From an uncultured Rikenellaceae bacterium (GTDB lineage Bacteria; Bacteroidota; Bacteroidia; Bacteroidales; Rikenellaceae), in assembly GCA_944326945.1 (NCBI GenBank), contig CALVFY010000004.1, positions 51,432 through 115,431 on the forward strand: 64,000 nt of DNA. Direction: 5' to 3'. Below, piece by piece: positions 47,882 through 56,854 of this stretch (within the stretch, counting starts at the first letter, position 1; each line of letters starts with the position of its first letter). Both the position numbers and the translations under genes were made by a program. The notes below the pieces were generated by a model that searched no databases, had not been told where the DNA came from, and was given only the letters and a program-made list of their open reading frames with translations.

Positions 47882-47912
47882 AAGAAAGCCTTGGCAGAAT
47901 CAAGGCTTTCTT
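47882..47912. terminator. Bidirectional terminator between meaB and topA
   Basis: AAGAAAGCCTTG (47882-47893) pairs with CAAGGCTTTCTT (47901-47912), a perfect 12-bp stem between convergent genes. The remaining ~190 nt up to topA hold no gene I can support. Confidence 0.85.
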
Positions 47913-48099
47913 ATTGAATATCACGCTGCCGCCAAGTGTCGCCGGCCGAACCTCCACCTGCAGCCAAACGCGATGTATCGATACCCTATGATCGGTTTTA
48001 TACACCTCCGAGGACAACTCTCCCCAAATCCAACCGAACGTAAAACTCATTGAGGCCCAAAGAGCCACGAATGTGGCCCAGGGCTTCTTCACGCCATTC

Positions 48100-50400
48100 C
48101 TATTTTTTGGAAGACTCAACAATTTGTCGACACTCTTCAAGCGTCAGTTCAGCCGGCACAGCGCCTTTGGGTATCCGATAATTTTTCCCCTTATAAGCGA
48201 TATAAGGTCCATAACGGCCATTAAGCACCTGCATATCCGGCTCCTCCTCAAAAGTACGGATCGGAGTTTTAGCCGATGCGTCCTTGTGTTTTTTCTCTTC
48301 GATCAGCTGCTGTGCGCGTTCCAAGGTAATCGTATATGGATCGTCTGTTTTTGCCAGCGAAGTGAACTTCCCATCATAACGGACATAAGGGCCGAACTTG
48401 CCGATACCGATCACCACATCCTTGCCATCGATCTGTCCTGCCACACGAGGCAACGAAAAGAGTTCAAGTGCCTCCTCCAGGGTGATGGATGCGATCAACT
48501 GTCCTTTTTTCAGACTGGCATATCGAGGTTTTTCTCCATCTTCGTTACCTCCAATCTGCACCATAGGGCCGTAACGACCAATACGAGCAGAAACCTCTTT
48601 CCCCGTTTTGGGATCAACTCCCAATATCCGCACCTGATGAGTATGCTGGGGAACAGCTCCCATAGCCTCCTCGACCGTGGCATGGAACGAATTGTAGAAA
48701 GAACGGATCATCTCCTGCCACTGTTTTTTCCCTTCGGCAATTTCATCGAACTCTTTCTCCACATTGGCCGTGAAATTATAATCTAGAATTGCCTGGAATT
48801 GAGCCTCCAGATAATCGTTCACCATCATGCCTATATCGGTAGGTGCCAAACGGCCCTTTTCCCGACCAACATTTTCGACCGCCGTCTTTTCGGTAATTCC
48901 GCCCTTTTCCAGTTTCAATTGGAGATACTCCCGTTTGACCCCGTCACGATTTTGCTTGACCACATAGCCTCGATTGATAATCGTCGTAATGGTAGGAGCA
49001 TAGGTCGAAGGACGGCCGATTCCCAACTCCTCCAGTCGCTTGACAAGCGAGGCCTCGCTGTATCGCGGGGGTGATTGCGTAAAACGTTGGGTAGCCGTAA
49101 CATTCACATCCGTCAACGCATCTCCGACAACCATATTCGGCAGTACGCTTTCAGCCGATTGTTCTGTCTCGTCATCCACTCCCTCGGAATACAATCGAAG
49201 GAATCCGTCGAAACGGACCACCTCGCCCGTAGCCACAAACAGTTCCTTCGCACCACTTACATCGATCGTCACCGTCGTCCGATCGATCCGGGCTGCCGCC
49301 ATCTGCGAAGCCACCGTACGCTTCCATATCAACTCATACAATTTCTTTTCGGCAGGCGTTCCCTCAATCTCTGTTTTATCAATATAGGTAGGTCGAATCG
49401 CCTCGTGAGCCTCTTGAGCACCTTTGGTCTTGGTCTTAAAGTTGCGAGGTTCGGAATACTTCTCGCCAAACAGTTTGGTAATCTCCTCTTTCGAAGCGGC
49501 AATGGCCTGTTTTGCCAAATTTACCGAGTCGGTACGCATATAGGTAATGGATCCCTGCTCATAGAGCTTCTGGGCAACGGACATGGTTTGGGAGACCGAC
49601 ATTCCCAATTTACGGGCAGCCTCCTGTTGAAGCGTGGAAGTGGTAAAGGGAGGTGCTGGCGATTTCACGGCCGGTTTCTGTTCGCTCTTTATCACGGAAA
49701 ACGACGCCCCATTACATTTTTCAAGAAAAGCCCGGGCCTCTTCCTGCGTATCGAAACGGCGGTTCAATTCGGCACGGAACAAAATCTTGTCGGGATCCTC
49801 CGTCACATGGAATTGGGCTACCACCCGGAAGTATGGGGCAGGCGTAAAGTCGATGATCTCACGCTCACGCTCCACCAACAAACGTACGGCGACACTCTGC
49901 ACCCGTCCGGCCGAGAGCGAAGGCTTCACTTTTTTCCACAGCACGGGAGAAAGTTCGAATCCCACCAGCCGATCAAGGATCCGCCGGGCCTGTTGGGCAT
50001 TCACCAGATTCATGTTCACCGTACGCGGATTCTCGATAGCAGCCAGAATAGCCGGCTTGGTGATCTCATGGAAAACGATTCGGCGAGTCTCCTCCACCGG
50101 CAGACCCAATACCTGAGTCAAATGCCAGGCAATTGCCTCTCCTTCGCGGTCTTCATCGGATGCGAGCCACACTCGCTGAGCACTTTTAGCCAATTTCGAG
50201 AGTTCGGCAACCACTTTTTTCTTATCGTCCGAAATCTCGTATGTAGGGGTGAACCCATGAGCGATATCGATCCCCAGATCTTTTTTGGCCAGATCGCGAA
50301 TATGCCCGAAACTGGATTTTACCGTATATTCTTTCCCGAGAAACTTTTCAATAGTCTTGGCTTTGGCCGGAGACTCAACGATCACTAAATTTTCCGTCAT
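48100..50400 (-). CDS. topA: DNA topoisomerase I (type IA)
   Basis: Relaxes negative supercoils. With the start at 50400 (MTENLVIVESPAKAKTIEKF) the protein has 766 residues; the frame's earlier ATG at 50424 adds eight non-homologous residues. Toprim domain with SDEDREGEAIAWHL, catalytic Tyr287 in GSITYMRTDSVNLA, and C-terminal glycine-rich repeats (RYGPMVQIGG; KFGPYVRYDGKF; RYGPYIAYKGKNYRIPKG) that replace the four-Cys zinc fingers of E. coli TopA. Transcribed toward meaB. Confidence 0.97.
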   Translation of the reverse strand: MTENLVIVESPAKAKTIEKFLGKEYTVKSSFGHIRDLAKKDLGIDIAHGFTPTYEISDDKKKVVAELSKLAKSAQRVWLASDEDREGEAIAWHLTQVLGLPVEETRRIVFHEITKPAILAAIENPRTVNMNLVNAQQARRILDRLVGFELSPVLWKKVKPSLSAGRVQSVAVRLLVEREREIIDFTPAPYFRVVAQFHVTEDPDKILFRAELNRRFDTQEEARAFLEKCNGASFSVIKSEQKPAVKSPAPPFTTSTLQQEAARKLGMSVSQTMSVAQKLYEQGSITYMRTDSVNLAKQAIAASKEEITKLFGEKYSEPRNFKTKTKGAQEAHEAIRPTYIDKTEIEGTPAEKKLYELIWKRTVASQMAAARIDRTTVTIDVSGAKELFVATGEVVRFDGFLRLYSEGVDDETEQSAESVLPNMVVGDALTDVNVTATQRFTQSPPRYSEASLVKRLEELGIGRPSTYAPTITTIINRGYVVKQNRDGVKREYLQLKLEKGGITEKTAVENVGREKGRLAPTDIGMMVNDYLEAQFQAILDYNFTANVEKEFDEIAEGKKQWQEMIRSFYNSFHATVEEAMGAVPQHTHQVRILGVDPKTGKEVSARIGRYGPMVQIGGNEDGEKPRYASLKKGQLIASITLEEALELFSLPRVAGQIDGKDVVIGIGKFGPYVRYDGKFTSLAKTDDPYTITLERAQQLIEEKKHKDASAKTPIRTFEEEPDMQVLNGRYGPYIAYKGKNYRIPKGAVPAELTLEECRQIVESSKK

Positions 50401-50419
50401 AATCCCTGCTTGCATAAAA

Positions 50420-50447
50420 AGCAAAAACCTAAAGATATCTTTAGGTT
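50420..50447 (-). terminator. Palindromic terminator between the DUF4270 gene and topA
   Basis: A perfect 22-bp palindrome (50426-50447; half-site AACCTAAAGAT) is followed on the minus strand by TTTTT. It lies 26 nt before the topA ATG, so its TATCTTTA segment might also contribute to topA transcription. Confidence 0.7.
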
Positions 50448-50457
50448 CGCCTTTAAC

Positions 50458-51870
50458 TTATTTCATTAAAGTATATGTCAGTATCAATTTCATTTGGCCG
50501 TCTCCTTCTGCCGGACTTCGCAGAGCGACCTGTCCGAAAGTATAGGTCAACGAAACATCCGGAGTCAGATAGACAGTCTGCTGCTGGGCGGTGTGGCCAG
50601 GTTCCCAACCCGACACCATTCTTTGGATATAAGTAGTAATATCCATCTGATAGTAGTAATTACTACGATTCAAATATCCGTCGTAAACGAGTGTTCCGCC
50701 CTCTTGTTGCTCGTATTGATAATAATAATCGGGGATATTCTCCAATTCGGTGTAATTGAAAAACATACCAAATCGATTAGGAGCCTTATTCATTGCCTCC
50801 GTCCATGTCAACGGGGGCTGAGGCTCTTCCATTTCCACCACCAGGCGGGCCTGATTAATCACCATGCTGGCATTCTCGAAACCTTCGCCATGTTTTGCAC
50901 GCAGAGCCTCTACATCGGATCTGAATTGGTCGCCGAACCGCAGATAAGTCGTCACACCGGCCAACGTTTGCACATAGGCAGTGGAGACAGGCGAATCCGA
51001 GGGCAACGTATCATTCAGGAAAGGTTCGATTTGAGCTCTTCCGGTATAGTCGTGTTCCACACACGAAATAGAGGTATTGTACGAATAAGTTCCGTCATCG
51101 AAATAGTAACTCAGCGAAACCACACTGTCCTTATCCGTCTCCGTATCGTGGAAATGCGTATAAAGTGTCATGTAAGAATCCTCCAAAGAGATATCCGAAA
51201 GAGCTGCATTGACACTCAAATCCGAAGCGACCGGAGCGATATAAAACCCGTTGAATTTATTCAAAAATGCCGTATCCGCATCGTAAACCGAAGCCGGAGC
51301 ATCCGCCAATCGTTGCATAAACTCTTTTCCCGGCTCACTATCCGAGGCTTTCAACGTGATAATAAAATGTTCTCCCGCCTTGTGGGAAAACGAAAACAGA
51401 GGAGTCGGTTCGATCACCTCTTCGGCCGGAAAGTCGACATAATAGGTAGAATCCATCACTATGGGTTTATTCACCTCATAAATATGATAGTTCAACGCCA
51501 CGGTCGAATCTCCCGTATAACTATTCACGTAAAGATTGAACAGAATCGAATCGGCCGTAGGATTGGGACCGAATCGGTTTTCGTCGTCGGTAAAAGAGCC
51601 CGGCACATACTGAATCAGTGCGCTGGCAGTCGTTCTGCCATATATATCGGAAAGCGTATTCCCCAAAAACGTAACGCCCAAGTTATTGGAAGGAATCTTA
51701 TCGGTCTGGGTCAGATAGGCATCGATGTTATAAACAGTATCCACCGCAAACGCAGGACGAGAACCATCCGGCACGAAATTCAATCCCAAAGAATCATCCA
51801 CAGTAGTACATCCTCCTGTCACGACAGCCAATATCGCCATTGCGCAAAGATATCTCATCGCCTGTTTCAT
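50458..51870 (-). CDS. DUF4270 family lipoprotein
   Basis: 470 residues. With the start at 51870 the signal is MKQAMRYLCAMAILAVVTGG followed by lipobox Cys21; an ATG seven codons upstream would overlap the preceding gene by 17 nt. The sequence DDSLGLNFVPD and the repeated beta-rich body (LTQTDKIPSNNLGVTFLGNT; YGRTTASALIQYVPG) are typical of the Bacteroidetes DUF4270 family, whose function is unknown. It follows the short GT5 protein, a pairing I recall from other Bacteroidales. Expected to be anchored in the outer membrane or periplasm. Confidence 0.83.
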   Translation of the reverse strand: MKQAMRYLCAMAILAVVTGGCTTVDDSLGLNFVPDGSRPAFAVDTVYNIDAYLTQTDKIPSNNLGVTFLGNTLSDIYGRTTASALIQYVPGSFTDDENRFGPNPTADSILFNLYVNSYTGDSTVALNYHIYEVNKPIVMDSTYYVDFPAEEVIEPTPLFSFSHKAGEHFIITLKASDSEPGKEFMQRLADAPASVYDADTAFLNKFNGFYIAPVASDLSVNAALSDISLEDSYMTLYTHFHDTETDKDSVVSLSYYFDDGTYSYNTSISCVEHDYTGRAQIEPFLNDTLPSDSPVSTAYVQTLAGVTTYLRFGDQFRSDVEALRAKHGEGFENASMVINQARLVVEMEEPQPPLTWTEAMNKAPNRFGMFFNYTELENIPDYYYQYEQQEGGTLVYDGYLNRSNYYYQMDITTYIQRMVSGWEPGHTAQQQTVYLTPDVSLTYTFGQVALRSPAEGDGQMKLILTYTLMK

Positions 51871-51874
51871 CCTG

Positions 51875-52684
51875 TCAAAACAAATCTTCATAAAATTTCT
51901 GATAATTATCCAGGTATTGTGCCGTCGACTTATCCTGATACGGAAGCACGAGTTTACCCGACTTATGGAGATACTCCACTATCTCCGGATCGGGCTGATT
52001 CGTTTCGATAACAACACCGTCTGCGTAATCAATAACGAATTTCATCAGGTTTTGGTATGAAGGCTGCGAGATTAATTCGAGTTTATCACTCTGGACACCT
52101 TCATTTTGTATTTTTGTTTTGAAATTTTCGTCGAGTAGTCCCTCAAACCGGTCGTCGTACAGAGAGACTACGATTTTCGTATCACGAAACAGAGGGTCAT
52201 CCACGAAAGCACCCCGCAAATAGAGGGGCACAATTGCCGAAAACCACCCATGACAATGGACTATATCGGGTTGCCAACGCAATTTTTTCACAGTTTCGAG
52301 CACCCCCCGAGCAAAAAAGATGGCCCGTTCGTCGTTATCCGGGAACCATCGGCCCTCGGCATCGGTCAACACGGCCTTCCGGTTGAAGTAGTCGTCGTTG
52401 TCGATGAAATAGATCTGCACCCGAGCCGCGGGGATCGAAGCGACTTTGATAATCAATTGGTGATCATTATCGTCGATGATCAGATTCATACCCGAAAGAC
52501 GAATCACCTCATGCAATTGGTTACGTCGTTCGTTGACACAACCATACCGGGGCATAAATGTCCGAATTTCGTGACCCCGTTCCTGCATGGCCTGAGACAA
52601 AGTTCGGCACAATAAGGACATTTCAGTCTCCGGAAGATAAGGTGAGATCTCCTGGCAGACATATAAGATTCTGGTACTACTCAT
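51875..52684 (-). CDS. Short glycogen/starch synthase-like protein (GT5 N-terminal domain only)
   Basis: 269 residues matching the N-terminal Rossmann domain of GT5 glycogen synthases (RILYVCQEISPYLPETEMSL; QPDIVHCHGWFSAIVPLYLR). The C-terminal nucleotide-sugar domain is missing. The usual K-x-G-G-L substrate loop near the N-terminus is replaced by TEMSLLCRTL. Bacteroidetes relatives of this size are annotated glycogen/starch synthase, but a complete GT-B active site cannot be formed by this chain alone. Catalytic activity is therefore doubtful. Confidence 0.8.
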   Translation of the reverse strand: MSSTRILYVCQEISPYLPETEMSLLCRTLSQAMQERGHEIRTFMPRYGCVNERRNQLHEVIRLSGMNLIIDDNDHQLIIKVASIPAARVQIYFIDNDDYFNRKAVLTDAEGRWFPDNDERAIFFARGVLETVKKLRWQPDIVHCHGWFSAIVPLYLRGAFVDDPLFRDTKIVVSLYDDRFEGLLDENFKTKIQNEGVQSDKLELISQPSYQNLMKFVIDYADGVVIETNQPDPEIVEYLHKSGKLVLPYQDKSTAQYLDNYQKFYEDLF

Positions 52685-52719
52685 CGATGATTTTTGTTAA
52701 TTCGGCGACTTTCCATAGA

Positions 52720-52750
52720 CAAAGGTACTAAAAATTTACCATTTCGACAA
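52720..52750 (-). promoter_or_regulatory. Promoter of the GT5-DUF4270 operon
   Basis: Minus-strand TTG (52748-52750) and TACCTTTG (52720-52727), spaced 20 nt apart. The leader is about 30 nt. Confidence 0.7.
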
Positions 52751-52786
52751 CTTTCCTCCTTTTGTCCACCACGAAACCGCTCATTA

Positions 52787-53836
52787 TCAGATTATCAACA
52801 TGGCATCACCATAGGTGCCGAAACGATATTTCTCCTCTTTGGCGACTCTATATGCATTCATGATCGTATCATACCCTCCGAAAGCCGCAACCATCATCAA
52901 CTGCGTGGAGTAGGGCAGATGGAAATTGCTGATCATGGAATCTGCCACACTGAAATCGTACGGACAGAAGATAAATTTATTGGTCCATCCTTCGTAGGGT
53001 TTCAGAAATCCTTCGGTAGAGACCGAACTTTCGATTGTCCGCATCACCGTCGTACCCACTGCGCACACCCGATGATTTTCCCGCTTTGCATGATTGACTA
53101 TTTCTGAAGCCTCTTCCGTAATGAAAATCTGCTCCGAATCCATTTTATGCTTGGTCAGATCCTCCACATCCACCGTTCGGAAATTACCGAGTCCTACGTG
53201 CAATGTAACCTCAGCCAATCGGATCCCTTTGATCTCCATACGTTTAAGCAGATGCTTACTGAAATGAAGACCGGCCGTCGGAGCTGCTACGGCTCCTTCG
53301 TACTTGGCAAAAATAGTCTGATAACGTTCGTCGTCGATCGGCTCCACCTTTTCCCGCACCCACTTAGGCAGCGGAGTCTCCCCCATTTTATAGAGAGTGG
53401 ATTTAAACTCCTCATAACTGCCGTCGAACAGGAAACGCAATGTCCGACCTCGGGAGGTAGTATTGTCGATCACCTCTGCCACCAGCAGATCGTCGTCACC
53501 GAAATAGAGTTTATTACCGATACGGATCTTACGGGCAGGATCCACCAGTACATCCCATAGACGCAAATCCCGGTTGAGTTCCCGCAACAAGAATATTTCG
53601 ATTTCAGCTCCGGTTTTCTCCTTGTTGCCATACAAACGAGCCGGAAAAACCTTGGTATTATTGACGATAAAGACATCGTTCTCGTCGAAATAGTCGATCA
53701 CATCTTTAAAAATCCGATGTTCGATCTCACCCGTGTCGCGATGGACAATCATCAGTCGGGACTCGTCCCGATTCTCGGTCGGATACTTGGCCAACATATC
53801 CTGCGAAAAGGGATAGTTGTACTGGGATAGCTTCAT
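52787..53836 (-). CDS. queA: S-adenosylmethionine:tRNA ribosyltransferase-isomerase
   Basis: Makes epoxyqueuosine in tRNA from preQ1-modified tRNA. The start at 53836 ([19 protein letters not shown]) matches the family; twelve extra upstream residues in the open frame do not. Motifs: [55 protein letters not shown]. 349 residues, full length. Located 54 nt downstream of truB. Confidence 0.96.
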   Translation of the reverse strand: MKLSQYNYPFSQDMLAKYPTENRDESRLMIVHRDTGEIEHRIFKDVIDYFDENDVFIVNNTKVFPARLYGNKEKTGAEIEIFLLRELNRDLRLWDVLVDPARKIRIGNKLYFGDDDLLVAEVIDNTTSRGRTLRFLFDGSYEEFKSTLYKMGETPLPKWVREKVEPIDDERYQTIFAKYEGAVAAPTAGLHFSKHLLKRMEIKGIRLAEVTLHVGLGNFRTVDVEDLTKHKMDSEQIFITEEASEIVNHAKRENHRVCAVGTTVMRTIESSVSTEGFLKPYEGWTNKFIFCPYDFSVADSMISNFHLPYSTQLMMVAAFGGYDTIMNAYRVAKEEKYRFGTYGDAMLII

Positions 53837-53890
53837 AATATTCGAAATTCGATTTTTACATGCGCATAACAAAATATATACGCTAAAAAT

Positions 53891-54622
53891 CTAATTTTGT
53901 TTCGTGGATCCCAGATTTTTTTCGATTTCCTCCAGCGTATAACACTCTTCTACTCGGAAATTTCCGCTTCGCGTACGACGCAACGCCGACAAATAGGCAC
54001 CGCTGCCGAGTTTTTCGCCCAGCTCCTGAGCAATGGATCGGATATAGGTCCCCTTGCTGCAGGCAATCCGCACTTCGACCACCGGAGGTGCCCAGCGCAA
54101 GATCTCCATCGAATAGACCGTAATCAGGGCACGCCGCATGGTCACCTCCCGGCCGGCACGTGCATACTCATAGGCCCGTTTCCCTTCGATCATCTTGGCC
54201 GAATAGACCGGCGGGGTCTGCAAACGTTCGCCGCACAACGACTCCATAGCCTCCTGCACCATCTCCCGAGTGATATGTTCCCATGGATAGGTCCGGTCTA
54301 CAGGATGTTCCATATCGAAACTGGGCGTAGTGGCTCCCAGTGTAAATTCGGCCACATACTCCTTGGCCTCGGCCTGCAGGGTTTCGGCTTGCTTGGTAGC
54401 CTTCCCTATACAGAGAATCAATACTCCCGAAGCGAGCGGATCCAACGTACCGGCATGACCGATCTTGATTTTTTTATAGCCCAAATGCTTCAACAGCACC
54501 TTCACCTTACGCACCACATCGGCCGAAGTCCAACCCAACGGCTTGTCGACAGGAACGACTACTCCTTCCGGGAAATCGAGTTCTTTCGATAGATTTTTTT
54601 CCACAATATCTTTGTCTGTCAA
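53891..54622 (-). CDS. truB: tRNA pseudouridine(55) synthase
   Basis: Forms pseudouridine 55 in the T-loop of tRNAs. 243 residues with VPVDKPLGWTSADVVRKV and the catalytic motif GHAGTLDPLASGVL (Asp61), followed by YVAEFTLGATTPSFDME and the GTYIRSIAQELGEKLG segment. The C-terminal PUA domain is absent or minimal, as in many Bacteroidetes TruB proteins. Upstream of queA, so two tRNA modification genes lie together. Confidence 0.96.
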   Translation of the reverse strand: MTDKDIVEKNLSKELDFPEGVVVPVDKPLGWTSADVVRKVKVLLKHLGYKKIKIGHAGTLDPLASGVLILCIGKATKQAETLQAEAKEYVAEFTLGATTPSFDMEHPVDRTYPWEHITREMVQEAMESLCGERLQTPPVYSAKMIEGKRAYEYARAGREVTMRRALITVYSMEILRWAPPVVEVRIACSKGTYIRSIAQELGEKLGSGAYLSALRRTRSGNFRVEECYTLEEIEKNLGSTKQN

Positions 54623-54635
54623 GAATTCCGAGGGG

Positions 54636-54643
54636 CAAAGGTA
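54636..54643 (-). promoter_or_regulatory. -7 box of truB-queA
   Basis: TACCTTTG on the minus strand, 13 nt before the truB ATG, giving a very short leader. Confidence 0.6.
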
Positions 54644-54658
54644 ATCAAAAAAAGAAAT

Positions 54659-55741
54659 CTACTTCATATAAACATGATGGACACCCGATTTTGCAATATT
54701 ACGTGCCACATCGAGATAGTCAGGATTTCCTACCGTATAATACCCCAAACAAAAAGCCGTAATACCTTCACTGTAATTGAATCGTTTAGGACTTCCATCT
54801 CGATGTTTATGAGTTCCACCCACCCGGGTATCTCCCTGGGTATTGACATTTCCGGCCGAATCCACACGTCCACTCACATAATCGAGAGTACAACCTGCCA
54901 TATAAGCAATCCTGTCACGAGTCTCCTTGTCGGGGCAAACCAGCCGATAACGCATAGCCATCATTGCTCCCGCATCCATATAACTAGCATCCAATCCACC
55001 CAATTCCGGACTCAATCCTTCCGGAGTCATCAAGGCCAATCCTTCTCGAGAATAAGCAAGTGCTGCATCAGAAAGATACTTATCTCCGGTCAAATAAGCT
55101 ATCGTACCCAAGGCTTCGCTAATAATATGCTTTCGGTGAGTATAAGGCTGGTTAGTTTTTTTACCTTCTTTAGCTATGTCGGAATCAACCAGCCAATAGC
55201 CCACCTTATGCAGTCTATCCAAATATTTATCAATAACATACTGATAATCGACAACTCCAGACTGCCGGATCAACAGCAGACCTCTCGCCACCGAACCTGC
55301 AAATATCTCTGTACTATGGAAAGGATCCGCACATCCGGGGAATCCTCCATCTTCCCCCTGACGAGAAAAGGCCCAATCCAACTCCTTAATTGCCTGTTCA
55401 ATCAAACCCCTATCGTCTCCCTCCAACATCCGATGGACAACTCCGGCTTCAATACGATCACCGGCAATACGTTGCTCTTCAATATACCATTGGTCCCGTT
55501 CACCCCGTTCGTATTTCAAATTTGCTCCAGCAGCTCCAGTCTCCGAAACAGATTGGAATCGCTCCGGCACAAAAATCTCCTCCTGCAAAATCCGGCAATC
55601 ACATAGAATATCCAATAATCGTGTTGTATCCGCTACAGGAACTGTCAAACCTGTCGTCTTATCTGCCGACCCACAAGCACCCAGCCCCAAGGTCGTCAAC
55701 AACAAAAACACTGCGCCTACACACAGCCATTGCCTCTTCAT
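54659..55741 (-). CDS. Lipoprotein with alpha-helical hairpin repeats, function unknown
   Basis: 360 residues with a lipoprotein signal (MKRQWLCVGAVFLLLTTLGL, lipobox LGAC). The body shows repeated helix pairs (ALGTIAYLTGDKYLSDAALA; YSEGITAFCLGYYTVGNPDY) like an alpha/alpha-toroid of the kind found in glycoside hydrolases and polysaccharide lyases. I cannot assign a family or active site. Aromatic and Asp-rich loops (GEDGGFPGCADPFHSTEIF; PELGGLDASYMDAGAMMAMR) could line a carbohydrate cleft, which is inference. It lies 22 nt upstream of the ROK kinase start-side neighbour's end, so both may share a transcript. Its DNA looks slightly AT-richer than its neighbours. Confidence 0.65.
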   Translation of the reverse strand: MKRQWLCVGAVFLLLTTLGLGACGSADKTTGLTVPVADTTRLLDILCDCRILQEEIFVPERFQSVSETGAAGANLKYERGERDQWYIEEQRIAGDRIEAGVVHRMLEGDDRGLIEQAIKELDWAFSRQGEDGGFPGCADPFHSTEIFAGSVARGLLLIRQSGVVDYQYVIDKYLDRLHKVGYWLVDSDIAKEGKKTNQPYTHRKHIISEALGTIAYLTGDKYLSDAALAYSREGLALMTPEGLSPELGGLDASYMDAGAMMAMRYRLVCPDKETRDRIAYMAGCTLDYVSGRVDSAGNVNTQGDTRVGGTHKHRDGSPKRFNYSEGITAFCLGYYTVGNPDYLDVARNIAKSGVHHVYMK

Positions 55742-55763
55742 TATCTATTTCCTCTCTATAAAA

Positions 55764-56732
55764 CTACCTTCCCTCATTAAGACGCTGCCAGATCAATGCC
55801 GACGCACCCAGAATAGCGGCATTTTTTCCGTCGATTCCCGAAGGCAGCAACTTGACTTTATTCCGGAAATTGGAGAGCATATGCATCTCCATATACTTTT
55901 TAGTGGGCTCAAACAGATATTTACCGGCCTTGGCCAGACCTCCGAAAAGGAAAATCGCTTCCGGACTGGTAATCGTTACGGCATTGGCCAAGGCACGTCC
56001 CAACAACATACCCGTATATTCAAATGCCTCGATCGCCAGCGGATCACCCGCCAAAGCGGCTTTTGTAATCATCTCTGCAGTCAGATCATTGAAACTGATC
56101 GAACGGAACTCACTGTTTTCGATATGATCGGCCAACAGCTTAAATACCGTTCGTTTGATACCCGTCGCCGACACATAGGTCTCCAGACACCCTTTGCGCC
56201 CGCAACCGCACACACGCCCCGTATGATTCACAATCACATGTCCCAATTCGCCGGCGAAACTGTCGTGTCCATAAATAATCTCTCCATTGGCCACGAATCC
56301 GCTACCGAGTCCGGTGCCCAATGTGATCACGATAAAATCCTTCATCCCCTTCGCGCCGCCATAAATCATCTCTCCCACGGCAGCCGCATTAGCGTCATTG
56401 GTCATGATCACGGGAACCGTCGGAAAGAAACGTTTCAATTTCTCCACCACAGGCACCACTCCTTTCCAGACCAGATTGGCGGCATTCTCGATCGTTCCCC
56501 GATAATAGTTGGCATTGGGAGCGCCGATACCTACACCGATCAATTCATGTTCGAAGTCCAACTGCTTGAGCAGCGACTGAATACCTATATAAAGTTCCTC
56601 GATATATTGATCAAAATCGGGATACTGACGCGTGGAAATAACCGATTCGCCATACATATTGCCCAGGTCATCGACCAGTCCGAAAGCCGTATTCGTGCCG
56701 CCGATATCGACACCGATTGCCAATTTTCTCAT
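55764..56732 (-). CDS. ROK family sugar kinase (glucokinase-like)
   Basis: 322 residues. N-terminal phosphate loop IGVDIGGTNTAFGLVDD, catalytic-region NDANAAAVGEMIYGGAKGMK, glycine-rich ITLGTGLGSGFVANG, and the ROK zinc motif CGCGRKGCLETYVSATG. Most likely phosphorylates glucose or a related hexose; exact specificity is not visible. Divergent from the polyprenyl synthase gene and upstream of the lipoprotein gene. Confidence 0.9.
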   Translation of the reverse strand: MRKLAIGVDIGGTNTAFGLVDDLGNMYGESVISTRQYPDFDQYIEELYIGIQSLLKQLDFEHELIGVGIGAPNANYYRGTIENAANLVWKGVVPVVEKLKRFFPTVPVIMTNDANAAAVGEMIYGGAKGMKDFIVITLGTGLGSGFVANGEIIYGHDSFAGELGHVIVNHTGRVCGCGRKGCLETYVSATGIKRTVFKLLADHIENSEFRSISFNDLTAEMITKAALAGDPLAIEAFEYTGMLLGRALANAVTITSPEAIFLFGGLAKAGKYLFEPTKKYMEMHMLSNFRNKVKLLPSGIDGKNAAILGASALIWQRLNEGR

Positions 56733-56774
56733 TCAATTTCAGATTGTAAGTTTTTAAATAATTTTAATTTCAAC

Positions 56775-56782
56775 CAAATATA
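56775..56782 (-). promoter_or_regulatory. -7 box of the ROK kinase gene
   Basis: TATATTTG on the minus strand, about 42 nt before the ATG at 56732. Confidence 0.65.
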
Positions 56783-56825
56783 GCGTTTTTTCGGTTTCCT
56801 CCCAAATTTTTTACCACGGAGAACG

Positions 56826-56833
56826 TATCTTTG
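56826..56833 (+). promoter_or_regulatory. -7 box of the polyprenyl synthase-U32 operon
   Basis: TATCTTTG, 21 nt before the ATG at 56855. It is back-to-back with the ROK kinase promoter. Confidence 0.68.
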
Positions 56834-56854
56834 CATCGAGTAATCCCATGAATC

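Noticed and set aside
47871..48140. Leftward open frame of 89 codons downstream of topA with a hydrophobic N-terminal stretch
   Set aside because: It begins inside topA at a TTG, has no SD, and its 3' end runs through the bidirectional terminator at 47882-47912. No family resemblance.
50494..52011. 505-codon rightward frame opposite the DUF4270 gene
   Set aside because: Ile/Arg/His-rich antisense shadow spanning two real genes.
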